A DNA stretch of 64,000 bases, taken from contig JAGIAI010000032.1 in the NCBI GenBank assembly GCA_017744935.1, forward strand, positions 41,950 to 105,949, written 5' to 3'. Under the pieces are notes generated by a model that was given only the letters and a program-made list of their open reading frames with translations, had not been told where the DNA came from and made no database searches. A program made the position numbers and the translations under genes. The number at the start of each line of letters is the position of its first letter. The stretch's first letter is position 1. This document shows positions 8,685-17,108 of the stretch, piece after piece. The DNA is from Variovorax sp. Lineage in GTDB: Bacteria > Pseudomonadota > Gammaproteobacteria > Burkholderiales > Burkholderiaceae_C.

Positions 8685-10469
8685 TTACATCGTCGGGTCT
8701 TGGCCCGGGGTAGCACCTCGGATGGCAAGGTTCTGCAGGCGCGCGTAGAGGCCATCCAGGGCCATCAGTTGCGCATGGCTACCCAGTTCGGCGATGCGCC
8801 CGCGGTCCATGACCACGATGCGGTCGGCGTGCTGGATGGTCGACAGTCGGTGCGCGACGATGAGGGTCGTGCGGCCCTGCATGAGGCGCTGCAGTGCTTC
8901 CTGGACCAACCTTTCGGATTCGGTGTCGAGCGCCGAGGTGGCTTCATCCAGCAGCAGGATCGGCGCGTTCTTGTACAGTGCACGCGCAATCGCAAGACGC
9001 TGCCGCTGGCCCCCCGAAAGCTGCGTCGCATTGTGACCGAGCACGGTGTCGATGCCGTTCGGCAGGCTTTCGACATGCACCGCGAGGTTGGCGGCCGCTA
9101 CGCATTCGACGATCCGCTCGCGGTCGATCTCCGCGCCGAGGGCCACGTTGGCGGCCAGTGTGTCGTTGAGCATCACCACGTCCTGGCTGACCATCGCGAA
9201 CTGCGCGCGCAGGCTCTTGAGCTGCCATTCGGCGACGTCCTGCCCATCCAGCAAGATCGCGCCGCCGCTCGGCAGCACGAAACGGGGCAGGAGATTGACG
9301 AGCGTTGTCTTGCCGGAGCCTGAAGGCCCGACGAAGGCGATGACCTCGCCGGGCTCGATCGACAGATCGACATCGTCGAGGGCGCGTGCCTCATCGTCTC
9401 CGCGGTAGTTGACGCGCGCCTTGCGAAATTCGATACGGCCCGAGGCGCGCGACGATTCGTGGTGGCCTTGCTGCTCGGGGCCCACCGTGTCGAACAGATC
9501 GAGGCCACGCTCCAGCGCAGCCAGTCCGCGGGTGATCGGGTTCGCGACATCTGCAAGGCGACGGATCGGCGCAATCAGCATCGCCATGGCGGCGACGTAG
9601 GCCACGAAGCCGCCGACGGTCAGGCCTTGTTCGTTGCTTTGCCAGAGCGCGATCACCACCACGATGGACAGCGCCACGGCGGCGAGCAGCTGCGTGAGCG
9701 GCGTCATCGCGGCGGACGCGATGGTCGATTTCAGCGCAAGGCGATTGACGCTATGGCTCAGGCGTTCGAAGCGATCCAGCTGGCTCGCCTGCGCGTTGTG
9801 CAGACGCACCACCCGATTGGCGAGCACGTTTTCTTCGACGACGTAGGCGAGTTCGTCGGTCGCGTGCTGACCCAGTCTTGTCAGGTGATAGAGCCGCTTC
9901 GACAGGACCTTCATGATCCAGGCGACGCCCGGCACCATCACGCAGATGATGAGCGTGAGCTTCCAGTTCAGGTAGAGCAGGTAGATCACGAGCGCGATCA
10001 AGGTGAGCCCGTCACGCGACAGGCCCAGCAGGGCCTGTATCAGCAGCATCCCGCCTGTCTGGACTTCATAGATGACGGTGTTGGACAGCGTGCTTGCCGA
10101 TTGGCGCGAGAACAGCGCGAGTTCAGCCGCCATGAGTTTCTGGAACAGCATGCGCCGAAGCCGCTGCATGCCTTCATTCGCGATGCGCGAGAGCGCATAT
10201 TGCGAAGCGAACTGCGCGAGCCCACGGACTGCGAAAAGCGTAATCATCGCGGCCGGAACCATCCAGAGTTGGAGCTGGCCCTTGGTGAAGCCTCGGTCGA
10301 GCAGCGGCTTCGTGAGCGCGGGCATGAGCGCTTCGGTCAGGGCGGCGATGCTGGCAGTGATGAATCCGATTGCCCACCATTGGCGCGAGCCACCGAACCA
10401 GGTCATCAGTCGCGCGAGTCGGCGCGTCAAGGGGGGCCGCTCGTCATGGGCGGCGGGGGAGGGGTGCAT
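8685..10469 (-). CDS. msbA: lipid A export ABC transporter/permease
   Basis: MsbA flips lipid A-core across the inner membrane using ATP. The 594-residue half-transporter has an N-terminal six-helix membrane domain (about residues 20-330) and a C-terminal ATPase with Walker A GPSGSGKTTL, signature LSGGQRQR, Walker B ILLLDEATSALD and the H-loop VAHRLST. I chose the ATG at 10469 (MHPSPAAHDE); the frame is open to 10637 but that overlaps the tolB start region. It is divergent from tolB and convergent with rng. A general lipid or peptide exporter of the same family is the alternative. Confidence 0.88.
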   Translation of the reverse strand: MHPSPAAHDERPPLTRRLARLMTWFGGSRQWWAIGFITASIAALTEALMPALTKPLLDRGFTKGQLQLWMVPAAMITLFAVRGLAQFASQYALSRIANEGMQRLRRMLFQKLMAAELALFSRQSASTLSNTVIYEVQTGGMLLIQALLGLSRDGLTLIALVIYLLYLNWKLTLIICVMVPGVAWIMKVLSKRLYHLTRLGQHATDELAYVVEENVLANRVVRLHNAQASQLDRFERLSHSVNRLALKSTIASAAMTPLTQLLAAVALSIVVVIALWQSNEQGLTVGGFVAYVAAMAMLIAPIRRLADVANPITRGLAALERGLDLFDTVGPEQQGHHESSRASGRIEFRKARVNYRGDDEARALDDVDLSIEPGEVIAFVGPSGSGKTTLVNLLPRFVLPSGGAILLDGQDVAEWQLKSLRAQFAMVSQDVVMLNDTLAANVALGAEIDRERIVECVAAANLAVHVESLPNGIDTVLGHNATQLSGGQRQRLAIARALYKNAPILLLDEATSALDTESERLVQEALQRLMQGRTTLIVAHRLSTIQHADRIVVMDRGRIAELGSHAQLMALDGLYARLQNLAIRGATPGQDPTM

Positions 10470-10619
10470 GGCGGCGCATTCTACGATCGCGCCTTCCGTG
10501 TAGGACCGGGCCGGTTCTTGTACACGTTTTGTGACTTGGGGTGCATCGCAATGTGTACCATGTGACCCCGTCAGGTCCGAGGCAGTGAAACTTATTCCTC
10601 GGAAATCTCTCCGAACCGC

Positions 10620-11936
10620 ATGAAAAAGCCGTTGCAAGACTTATCCCCAACCCCTTCTTCATCGTTCTTCGCTCGCCGCACCTTGATTGCGGCTCTCGCT
10701 GCCTCCCCCGTTCTTCCTGCACTCGCTCAGTTTCGGGTCGAGGTGTCGGGCGTGGGGTTGACGCAGCTGCCCATCGCGCTTGTTCCCTTCAAGGGCGAAG
10801 AGAGTTCGCCCCAGAAGATTTCCGCGATCGTGCAGGCCGACCTCGAGCGCAGCGGCCAGTTCCGTGGCGTCGATGCTTCGGGCCAGCAGCTTGATGAAAC
10901 CTCCCGTCCCGACCTGAGCCTGTGGCGCCAGCGGACGGCCGATTCGATGGTGGCCGGCAGTGTGACTCGCCTTGCCGATGGTCGCTACGACGTGCGCTTC
11001 CGCCTTTGGGATGTGGTTCGCGGCCAGGACCTCGGTGGTCAGAGCTTCACCGTGCCGCAGGGCGACCTTCGCCTCGCTTCTCATCGCATCGCCGACTACG
11101 TCTACGAGAAGCTCACCGGCGAGAAGGGCATCTTCTCGACCCGCATCGCCTACGTCACCAAGGGTGGCAACCGCTACAGCCTCTGGGTGGCCGACGCCGA
11201 CGGCGAAAACGCACAGGCTGCTCTCGCGAGCCCCGAGCCGATCATTTCGCCGCGCTGGTCTTCCAACGGGACGCAGCTTGCCTACGTGTCCTTCGAATCA
11301 CGCAAGCCGGTGGTTTACGTGCACAACGTCGCCAGTGGCCAACGTCGCCTGGTGGCCAACTTCCGTGGTTCCAACAGTGCGCCGGCATGGGCGCCCGATG
11401 GCAATACGCTCGCCGTCACACTGAGCCGCGATGGTGGCTCGCAGCTCTACACGATTGCCTCCAGCGGAGGAGAGCCGCGCCGTCTCACGCAGAGCAACAG
11501 CATCGACACCGAACCGGTGTATTCGGCGGACGGCAGCACCATCTACTTCGTGAGCGATCGGGGCGGTGCGCCGCAGATCTACAAGATGAGCGCCAGCGGT
11601 GGTAATCCGACGCGCGTCACCTTCAGCGGCTCCTACAACATCTCTCCGTCGATCAGCGGCGATGGACGGTGGTTGGCCTACATCTCGCGCGTCAACGGCT
11701 CGTTCAAACTTCATGTGATGGACTTGCAGTCCGGTACTGCACAAGCCATTACGGACACTACCGCCGATGAGCGTCCCAGTTTTGCTCCCAACAGCAAGTT
11801 GATCGTGTACGCCACGAAGCTCCAGGGTCGGGAGGCCCTGATGACAACGACGCTGGACGGAAAGATAAAAGCCCGCCTGGCAGGACAGGCAGGAGACATC
11901 CGCGAACCGGACTGGGGTCCGTTTCAAAAGCAATGA
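10620..11936 (+). CDS. tolB: Tol-Pal system beta-propeller protein TolB
   Basis: TolB is the periplasmic member of the Tol-Pal system that keeps the outer membrane tied to the cell wall during constriction. The 438-residue protein has a signal peptide (RRTLIAALAASPVLPALAQ), an N-terminal alpha/beta domain and a C-terminal propeller made of repeated WSxxG/SxDGxxI units with the typical FVSDRGG repeat. It starts the operon tolB-pal-cpoB. tolQ, tolR and tolA are not upstream; msbA lies there in the opposite direction. The 150 bp between msbA and tolB must hold both promoters; I see no clear consensus box. Confidence 0.95.
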   Translation: MKKPLQDLSPTPSSSFFARRTLIAALAASPVLPALAQFRVEVSGVGLTQLPIALVPFKGEESSPQKISAIVQADLERSGQFRGVDASGQQLDETSRPDLSLWRQRTADSMVAGSVTRLADGRYDVRFRLWDVVRGQDLGGQSFTVPQGDLRLASHRIADYVYEKLTGEKGIFSTRIAYVTKGGNRYSLWVADADGENAQAALASPEPIISPRWSSNGTQLAYVSFESRKPVVYVHNVASGQRRLVANFRGSNSAPAWAPDGNTLAVTLSRDGGSQLYTIASSGGEPRRLTQSNSIDTEPVYSADGSTIYFVSDRGGAPQIYKMSASGGNPTRVTFSGSYNISPSISGDGRWLAYISRVNGSFKLHVMDLQSGTAQAITDTTADERPSFAPNSKLIVYATKLQGREALMTTTLDGKIKARLAGQAGDIREPDWGPFQKQ

Positions 11937-11955
11937 TTAACTTGAGGAGTTCGAA

Positions 11956-12465
11956 ATGTTGAAACGTACGATTTATTCGCTGGCCATCGTCGCTCTCATC
12001 GCAGGCTGCTCGTCGGGCACAAAGCTCAACGAAGCGCCGGTGACGGATCGCGGCGGCCAGGGCTCGGGTGGGGCGGCCAGCGGCGTCGCTCCGGTCACGA
12101 TCGACCCGAACGCGCAAACGGCGCAAGGTCCGGTCGGTGTGGCACGCATCATCTATTTCGACTTCGACAGCTACACCGTCAAGCCTGAATTCCAGTCCCT
12201 GATCGACGGCCACGCCCGCTTTCTGAAGGCGAATCCGCAACGCCGCATCTCGATCGAAGGCCACACCGATGAACGCGGTGGCCGCGAGTACAACCTCGCG
12301 CTCGGCCAGAAGCGCTCGGAAGCCGTTCGTCGTGCACTGGTGCTGCTCGGCGTGTCTGACAGCCAGATCGAAGCCGTGAGCTTCGGCAAGGAAAAGCCGG
12401 CTGCGCAGGGCACGGGTGAGGACGTCTGGGCGCAGAACCGCCGCGCCGAGATCACCTACCGTTGA
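11956..12465 (+). CDS. pal: peptidoglycan-associated lipoprotein Pal
   Basis: Pal is an outer-membrane lipoprotein that binds peptidoglycan and TolB. The 169-residue protein has a lipoprotein signal ending LIAGC, a short Gly/Ala linker, then an OmpA-like domain. VARIIYFDFDSYTVKP begins the domain, and GHTDERGGREYNLALGQKR is the peptidoglycan-binding motif. A GAGG-type ribosome site lies just before the ATG, 19 bp after tolB. Its TGA overlaps the start of cpoB. Confidence 0.97.
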   Translation: MLKRTIYSLAIVALIAGCSSGTKLNEAPVTDRGGQGSGGAASGVAPVTIDPNAQTAQGPVGVARIIYFDFDSYTVKPEFQSLIDGHARFLKANPQRRISIEGHTDERGGREYNLALGQKRSEAVRRALVLLGVSDSQIEAVSFGKEKPAAQGTGEDVWAQNRRAEITYR

Positions 12466-13205
12466 TGATGCGCGGTGCTCTATTGCGAGGCGCTGCCCTC
12501 GCAGCCGCATTGCTGTGCGCCTCGCTCGGCGCGCAGGCCGCGCTTTTCGAAGACGACGAGGCTCGGCGTGCGATTCTCGACCTGCGGCAGCGGGTCGAAA
12601 CCATTCGCACGCAAAGTGCCGAGGAAAACGCTCAGTTGCGACGCAGCATGCTTGATCTGCAGAACCAGATCGAGCAGATGCGTGGCGATCTGGCGCGCAT
12701 GACCGGCCAGAACGAGCAACTCACGAAGTCGCTTTCGGAGATGCAGCAGCGCCAGACCGATCTCGACACTCAGCTCAAGAAGAACGAGCCCTCGAAGGTC
12801 GCGATCGACGGTCGCGAGTTCAACGCCGATCCGCGTGAGAAGGCGGACTTCGAAGCGGCGCTGGGTGTCTTCCGCGCTGGACAGTTCGCGCAGGCGCAAA
12901 CGGCTTTTGCCGATTTCGTGAAGCGCTATCCGCAGAGCGGCTATAACGCCTCGGCGCTGTTCTGGCTGGGCAATGCGCAGTACGCGACCCGCAACTACAA
13001 CGAAGCCATCGCGAATTTCCGCTCGATGCTTTCGCTCGCGCCCGATCACGCGAAGGCGCCGGAAGCGGTGCTGTCGATCGCGAACTGCCAGATCGAGCTG
13101 AAGGATACGAAAGCGGCACGGCGAACGCTCGAAGACCTGACGAAGGCCTATCCGCAATCCGAAGCCGCGCAGGCCGGACGCGAGCGGCTTTCGCGGTTGC
13201 GTTGA
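12465..13205 (+). CDS. cpoB: cell division coordinator CpoB (YbgF)
   Basis: CpoB is periplasmic and links the Tol system to peptidoglycan synthesis by PBP1B at division. The 246-residue protein has a signal peptide (LAAALLCASLGAQA), an N-terminal trimerising coiled coil (about residues 30-110) and TPR repeats in the C-terminal half (FWLGNAQYATRNYNEAI and following). I chose the ATG at 12465, which overlaps the pal stop; a TTG at 12462 and a second ATG at 12468 are alternatives. It is the last gene of tolB-pal-cpoB, 13 bp before tcdA. Confidence 0.93.
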   Translation: MMRGALLRGAALAAALLCASLGAQAALFEDDEARRAILDLRQRVETIRTQSAEENAQLRRSMLDLQNQIEQMRGDLARMTGQNEQLTKSLSEMQQRQTDLDTQLKKNEPSKVAIDGREFNADPREKADFEAALGVFRAGQFAQAQTAFADFVKRYPQSGYNASALFWLGNAQYATRNYNEAIANFRSMLSLAPDHAKAPEAVLSIANCQIELKDTKAARRTLEDLTKAYPQSEAAQAGRERLSRLR

Positions 13206-13218
13206 GCGTCGCCCTTCG

Positions 13219-14031
13219 TTGCGCCCGATCATGATGCCAGCCGTCGCTTCCGACGATGCGGATCTGGCTCGCCGCTTCGGCGGGCTGGAGCGTCTCTACG
13301 GCGTCGCGGGTGCGACTGCGATCCGCTCGGCGCATGTGATGGTTGCCGGCATCGGCGGCGTCGGCTCGTGGGCCGTCGAGGCGCTCGCGCGAAGTGGCGT
13401 CGTGCGGCTCACGCTGATCGACCTCGATCACATTGCCGAATCCAACATCAACCGCCAGATCCACGCCCTCGACGAGACGATCGGGCAAGCCAAGATCGAG
13501 GCGATGCGGGAGCGCATCGGGCGGATCAATCCTTCGTGCACAGTGCTGACGATCGACGAATTCGTCGAGCCGGACAACTGGGCGACGCTGCTTGCCAATG
13601 CATGCGAAGCGAACGGAACGCCCGCTGCCGTTATCGATGCGTGCGATCAGGTGCGCGCCAAGGTTGCAATGGCTGCTTGGGCTCGTGCAACGAAGGCGGG
13701 CTTCATCACGGTCGGTGCGGCTGGCGGCAAGCGTCTGGCACACAAGGTCGACATCGAAGACCTTTCCTTGGTGACGCATGACCCCTTGCTCGCGCAGCTG
13801 CGTCAACGCCTGCGCAAGGAGCATGGCGCACCACGCGAAGGCCGGAAGATTGGCGTGACATGCGTGTTTAGCCGCGAGAGCGTGGCGCCACCTGACGCCT
13901 CCTGTGCCATCGCGGGAGATGGCTCGCTCAACTGCCATGGCTACGGCTCGGTCGTGAGCGTGACGGCAACTTTCGGACAATGCGCTGCAGGTTGGGTTCT
14001 GGATCGGATTGCCCGAAACAGCACGCTATAA
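13219..14031 (+). CDS. tcdA: tRNA threonylcarbamoyladenosine dehydratase
   Basis: TcdA (CsdL) cyclises N6-threonylcarbamoyladenosine at position 37 of ANN-decoding tRNAs, using ATP. The 270-residue E1-like protein carries the Rossmann motif AGIGGVGSWAVEALARSG, the RQIHAL segment and the ACDQVRAK loop typical of the family. The start could be at 13219 or at the nearby ATGs at 13231 and 13234. It is followed directly by tRNA-Lys(UUU), itself an ANN-decoding tRNA that TcdA would modify; whether this placement is more than chance is unknown. Confidence 0.94.
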   Translation: MRPIMMPAVASDDADLARRFGGLERLYGVAGATAIRSAHVMVAGIGGVGSWAVEALARSGVVRLTLIDLDHIAESNINRQIHALDETIGQAKIEAMRERIGRINPSCTVLTIDEFVEPDNWATLLANACEANGTPAAVIDACDQVRAKVAMAAWARATKAGFITVGAAGGKRLAHKVDIEDLSLVTHDPLLAQLRQRLRKEHGAPREGRKIGVTCVFSRESVAPPDASCAIAGDGSLNCHGYGSVVSVTATFGQCAAGWVLDRIARNSTL

Positions 14032-14032
14032 T
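14027..14032 (+). promoter_or_regulatory. candidate -10 box for tRNA-Lys
   Basis: A perfect TATAAT overlaps the tcdA stop codon and lies 49 bp upstream of the tRNA. Transcription would begin near 14039. I find no convincing -35 at 17 bp spacing, so the call is tentative. Confidence 0.4.
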
Positions 14033-14080
14033 TTCTGGCTTTGCCGGATTCGAAGCCGGCAGAGATGCCTGAACAGGTAG

Positions 14081-14156
14081 GGGACGTTAGCTCAGTTGGT
14101 AGAGCAGCGGACTTTTAATCCGTTGGTCACTGGTTCGAATCCAGTACGTCCTACCA
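14081..14156 (+). tRNA. tRNA-Lys (anticodon UUU)
   Basis: The 76-nt gene folds as a full cloverleaf. The acceptor arm is GGGACGT with ACGTCCT (first pair G-U), the D-arm GCTCAGTTGGTAGAGC, the anticodon TTT is at 14114-14116 in a CTTTTAA loop, and the T-arm contains GGTTCGAATCC. CCA is encoded. The last 45 nt are duplicated exactly at 25410-25454, so this gene is the attachment site of the integrated element. The element restores a complete tRNA on integration. Confidence 0.97.
14112..14156 (+). repeat. attL core, 45-bp direct repeat (in tRNA-Lys)
   Basis: The segment from the anticodon loop of tRNA-Lys to its CCA end is identical to 25410-25454, and the match stops at both edges (A/T before, T/G after). 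Such tRNA 3'-end duplications are the footprint of tyrosine-recombinase integration. Confidence 0.95.
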
Positions 14157-14211
14157 TTTAGGCCCCGCCAAATAAGGAAAGCTTGCTATCAAAAAGGTAG
14201 CGTCACAAGGC

Positions 14212-14235
14212 TTCCGGTGATGATTTGGGTAATGA
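14212..14235 (+). repeat. 24-bp direct repeat, left copy (candidate integrase arm site)
   Basis: This 24-bp segment, starting TTCCGGTGATG and ending GGGTAATGA, recurs exactly at 25257-25280 in the same orientation. It lies between the attL core and the integrase stop codon. Repeats of this kind near both ends of an integrated element usually bind the integrase arm domain or an excisionase; here that role is inferred. Confidence 0.7.
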
Positions 14236-14236
14236 T

Positions 14237-15508
14237 TCAGCCGGCGGTGCTTTCCGGTGCTGTCGCTGCTGCCGCAGGCGCTGCCGCAGCAGCCTCCTCG
14301 GCCTGTGGCTTCTTCGCGCTGGCGGCGCTCATCAGCGCTTGCATCTTCTCCATCGCCAGATCGATCTCGCTGTCCTTGGTGTGCGTGTAGCGCATGACCA
14401 TCGAGAGCGTCTTGTGGCCGCTCATCTTCTGCACGACTTGCAGATCGGCGCCGGTTTTTACAAAGGCGGTTACCGCGGTGTGCCGCAGCGAGTGGCGCAC
14501 CAGCTTGTGCCCGATCTCGTCCTCGGTCAGCCCGGCCGCCTTGATGACGCGCGGCCATACGCTCGTGATCGACATGCGCCGGCCTTCCTTTGCCTTCGGC
14601 GTGCCGTCGCGCTTGAGCTTGCTCGGGAAAAGCCAGTCGGTGCGCTTCAATCCCCGGCGCTTGATCCTCTCCTCTAAGTGCTCCACGAGGATGGGCGGCA
14701 TCGGCTGCTCGCGCGCGCCCGCCTTCGCCTGATGGATGGCGATGCGCAGCCGGTCAAAGTCGATGTCGGCCACGCGGATGCGCAGCACCTCCGAGAGCCG
14801 CGCGGAGGTGTTCACGGCGACCATCACGAACGTGTGAATGTCCGGATCTGGATCGAGCCGGGCGGCTTCGAGCAGCTTCGCCGTCTGGATCGCGTTCAGC
14901 GCATCGCGCGTCCCGTCCGCTTCCTTTGTCGGCTTGGCGTCCAGCGCGTGCGGCGGTATCAGCTTCCACTTGACGCCCTTGTTCAGCGCATGGCGCAGCG
15001 TGCTCAGTTCGCGGTTGACCGTCGCATCCGTAGTGAGCCGCTCGCGGCGCAGCACCTTCTCGGACAGCCGCTTCTTGCGATAAGCCCCGAATGCATGCTC
15101 GTCGATGCTGGCAGCGGGCAGGGCGCCCAAGTGCGGCAGCAGATGCAGCGCGAAGTGCGAGCGCTTCATCTCGACGCCTTTGCCGTCGCCTACCTCCAGC
15201 CGCTGGAGGTAGATCTCGGAGAGTTCGGCCAGCGTGAGCCCGGTCTTTCTCGCTGTGGGCAGTTGCAGCGTCGCCTCCCGCGCGCGGCTGCGAAGGCTTG
15301 CGAGCACCGAGCGCGCATCCTCCAGCGTGAAGCCCTCGCTCTCGAAGCCGATGGCCCGGGAGACGCGCTGGCGGTTGATTTGCGTCGCGACCTTGAATTT
15401 GACGTCGCCGGATTTAAGGCGCTCGACGGTCAAGCCCTCGCCGGTGATCGATTGGCCGGGCGCGAGCGCCTTGATGGCCTTGACTGAAAGGGCCGCGTTT
15501 CGCTTCAT
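14237..15508 (-). CDS. int: tyrosine recombinase (integrase)
   Basis: This 423-residue site-specific recombinase should catalyse integration into and excision from the tRNA-Lys site. The catalytic set is visible: arginine in NTSARLSEVL, the HSLRHTA box (HxxR), the SGHKT box and the nucleophile tyrosine in MRYTHTKDSE. An N-terminal arm-binding and core-binding region (residues about 1-190) precedes it. The C-terminus is a low-complexity Ala/Glu stretch. It is transcribed toward attL and its ATG overlaps the stop of the upstream gene (ATGA), so the two are co-expressed. Confidence 0.95.
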   Translation of the reverse strand: MKRNAALSVKAIKALAPGQSITGEGLTVERLKSGDVKFKVATQINRQRVSRAIGFESEGFTLEDARSVLASLRSRAREATLQLPTARKTGLTLAELSEIYLQRLEVGDGKGVEMKRSHFALHLLPHLGALPAASIDEHAFGAYRKKRLSEKVLRRERLTTDATVNRELSTLRHALNKGVKWKLIPPHALDAKPTKEADGTRDALNAIQTAKLLEAARLDPDPDIHTFVMVAVNTSARLSEVLRIRVADIDFDRLRIAIHQAKAGAREQPMPPILVEHLEERIKRRGLKRTDWLFPSKLKRDGTPKAKEGRRMSITSVWPRVIKAAGLTEDEIGHKLVRHSLRHTAVTAFVKTGADLQVVQKMSGHKTLSMVMRYTHTKDSEIDLAMEKMQALMSAASAKKPQAEEAAAAAPAAAATAPESTAG

Positions 15509-16227
15509 CGCTTGGCCCCCCCTTTGGCTGCCCGCGCAATCGCGGCGCGGATGGCATCGATCAGTACATCGGGCGGAATGTCCTTAGCTCTCGCCTCGGC
15601 GAGGAACTCCTCCAAGAGGGCAGGGCCGGCCGGCGCTCCGCGCAGGCTCTCGGCGGCGCGAGCCGCGCAGGCCGCGAGCGCGGCGCGGTCGATGTGCTTC
15701 GGGCCAATCGCCGCGTGGATCGCATCCCAAGCTTCGAGCGCTGCGTCGGCCAGTTGCTCGCGGCTGAGCGGCCGCCCGGCCTTCGAGGCGGCGGCTCTCA
15801 TGAACGAGCGCAGCGCGTCCGCTTGCATGCGCTCGCTGGCCGGGAAGGCCTCCTCGCGCAGCAACTGCACGCGATTGACCATGCGCCTGCGCGCATCGCC
15901 CGCCCATGTGGCGAGCGTGAGATCGAGGGCGCTGATCGGCTCGCCCGGGTGGTCGTCCAGCGCGACCATCGTGCGCACCGCATCGCGGGCGAGCAACAGG
16001 TTCACGTATTCGGAGAAGGAGAGCCCGCGCTCGGCCATCGCTAGCGCGGCGGCCTCGCGCAGTAGCGGCGAGATCCGGATCGTCGCGTTCTCGGCCGGCC
16101 CGCCGGCCCTGCCTGCATCGATGGCTCGGCGCTCCTCCGCAGTGAGGTCGTCGGCCTGCGCGATGCGCTTTTTCTGGCGCGTCGCTCTCGGTTTTTTCTC
16201 GGGGTTTGTACTCGATCCGTTGGTCAT
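15505..16227 (-). CDS. ribbon-helix-helix-like protein, unknown
   Basis: This 240-residue protein has a basic N-terminus (EKKPRATRQKKRI). Around residues 58-95 it carries a segment, NATIRISPLLREAAALAMAE followed by GLSFSEYVNLLLA, that looks like a ribbon-helix-helix (Arc/CopG) DNA-binding motif. The remaining 140 residues are helical, Ala-rich and unknown to me. It sits upstream of and overlaps int, and diverges from the AlpA-like gene across a region with repeated CGCAAT half-sites. It may therefore repress the divergent promoters or take part in recombination; this is inference. I chose the ATG at 16227; the open frame extends to 16269. Confidence 0.7.
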   Translation of the reverse strand: MTNGSSTNPEKKPRATRQKKRIAQADDLTAEERRAIDAGRAGGPAENATIRISPLLREAAALAMAERGLSFSEYVNLLLARDAVRTMVALDDHPGEPISALDLTLATWAGDARRRMVNRVQLLREEAFPASERMQADALRSFMRAAASKAGRPLSREQLADAALEAWDAIHAAIGPKHIDRAALAACAARAAESLRGAPAGPALLEEFLAEARAKDIPPDVLIDAIRAAIARAAKGGAKR

Positions 16228-16336
16228 CTCATATCGCAATTTATGGCTGCATAGGCAGTCAGGCCGCACTCTAGCATATGCCGTGAAAATTGCGATAGAG
16301 TGGCATAACGCAATGCAAATAGATTGCGTTAACTAG
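16228..16336. promoter_or_regulatory. divergent control region with repeated CGCAAT half-sites
   Basis: Two inverted repeats share one core. TATCGCAATTT (16232-16242) is matched by AAATTGCGATA (16287-16297), and TAACGCAAT (16306-16314) by ATTGCGTTA (16323-16331). All four arms contain CGCAAT or its complement. The region separates the minus-strand RHH-like/int pair from the plus-strand AlpA-like gene, where a switch operator is expected. No clean -10/-35 pair is evident. Confidence 0.6.
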
Positions 16337-16357
16337 ATGAAAGCGGAAGGAGTGACG

Positions 16358-16708
16358 ATGGCAATCGATCTGGACAAGCTGGAGGCCGAGCTAGAGAAGC
16401 GGCGCCGCGTGGCGCAGATGTTCGCCGGGCTGCCGGATGACACGCTGCTCAATACGTCGCAGGCTGCGGCCTTCTTGGGGCTCCAGCCCCAGACACTGGC
16501 GCAATGGCGCTGCGAAGGCGTCGGGCCGACGCACAGCGGCGGCCGGCCGATCTACTACAGCGTCAAGGCGCTGAACGACTTCGCGGCATCGCGCCGGAAG
16601 GCCGTCGAGGCCCCGGGCGCCGCCAAGGCGCGGCAGGCGCAGGCGATGGGCCGGCTCAGCGCGCCGGCCGGGCTCTCCTCGCGCAAGGCTGCGCCGCGAG
16701 CGGCTTAA
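16358..16708 (+). CDS. AlpA-like helix-turn-helix protein (excisionase/activator)
   Basis: This 116-residue protein has a MerR/AlpA-type winged HTH at about residues 35-80: LNTSQAAAFLGLQPQTLAQW, then GGRPIYYSVKALNDFAAS. AlpA-family proteins act as excisionases and activators of integrase or early genes in P4-like elements and Gram-negative PICIs. The start is set at 16358 because GGAAGGAG sits 5 nt upstream; an ATG at 16337 in the same frame has no such site. It is the first plus-strand gene after the divergent control region. Confidence 0.75.
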   Translation: MAIDLDKLEAELEKRRRVAQMFAGLPDDTLLNTSQAAAFLGLQPQTLAQWRCEGVGPTHSGGRPIYYSVKALNDFAASRRKAVEAPGAAKARQAQAMGRLSAPAGLSSRKAAPRAA

Positions 16709-16714
16709 AAAAAA

Positions 16715-16746
16715 GGCCGGCACACGCGCGTCACGCGTATCCGGCC
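16715..16746. repeat. inverted repeat after the AlpA-like gene
   Basis: GGCCGG (16715-16720) and CCGGCC (16741-16746) flank a 20-nt loop and follow an eight-A run next to the stop codon. The T-tract would be on the minus strand, so it is not a clear terminator for the plus-strand gene. Confidence 0.35.
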
Positions 16747-16838
16747 GGGGAGAGCTTCCAGTTGGCGCCGCCATCGTAGCCCGCTGCCTGCCCGCCCGCC
16801 AACCTGCCGCGCGCCCACCGGCCATGTGGAGAGCACCA

Positions 16839-17108
16839 ATGGCAACTGCAACGATTCCCTCCGAGCGCTCCTTCGAGGTCGGCTGCGGCCTGCGGCTGAC
16901 GGTCGTCAATCTAGGCGAGGCGCGCGAATTCATCGGGCTATTCAGATTCGTCCGGCCGCGCGCCTTCGGCTTCGGGTGGTGGCCTCGCGAGCCGACGCCG
17001 GCCGAGCGGGAAGCGCTGAACGCGGAGATCGAGCGCGTGGTGCGGATCGCCTTGTGCGGGTTCTCAGATGGTCGGCTACCGGTCCTGATCGGAGGCCTGA
17101 CATGCTGA
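16839..17108 (+). CDS. small protein, unknown
   Basis: This 89-residue protein begins MATATIPSERSFEVG. I chose this ATG because GGAGAG lies 7 nt upstream; an in-frame ATG at 16824 overlaps that site. No family is recognised. It has a run of aromatic and Gly residues (RAFGFGWWPREP) and a short amphipathic helix after it. Its end overlaps the start of the next gene, so it heads a coupled row of small genes leading to the initiator gene. Confidence 0.6.
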   Translation: MATATIPSERSFEVGCGLRLTVVNLGEAREFIGLFRFVRPRAFGFGWWPREPTPAEREALNAEIERVVRIALCGFSDGRLPVLIGGLTC

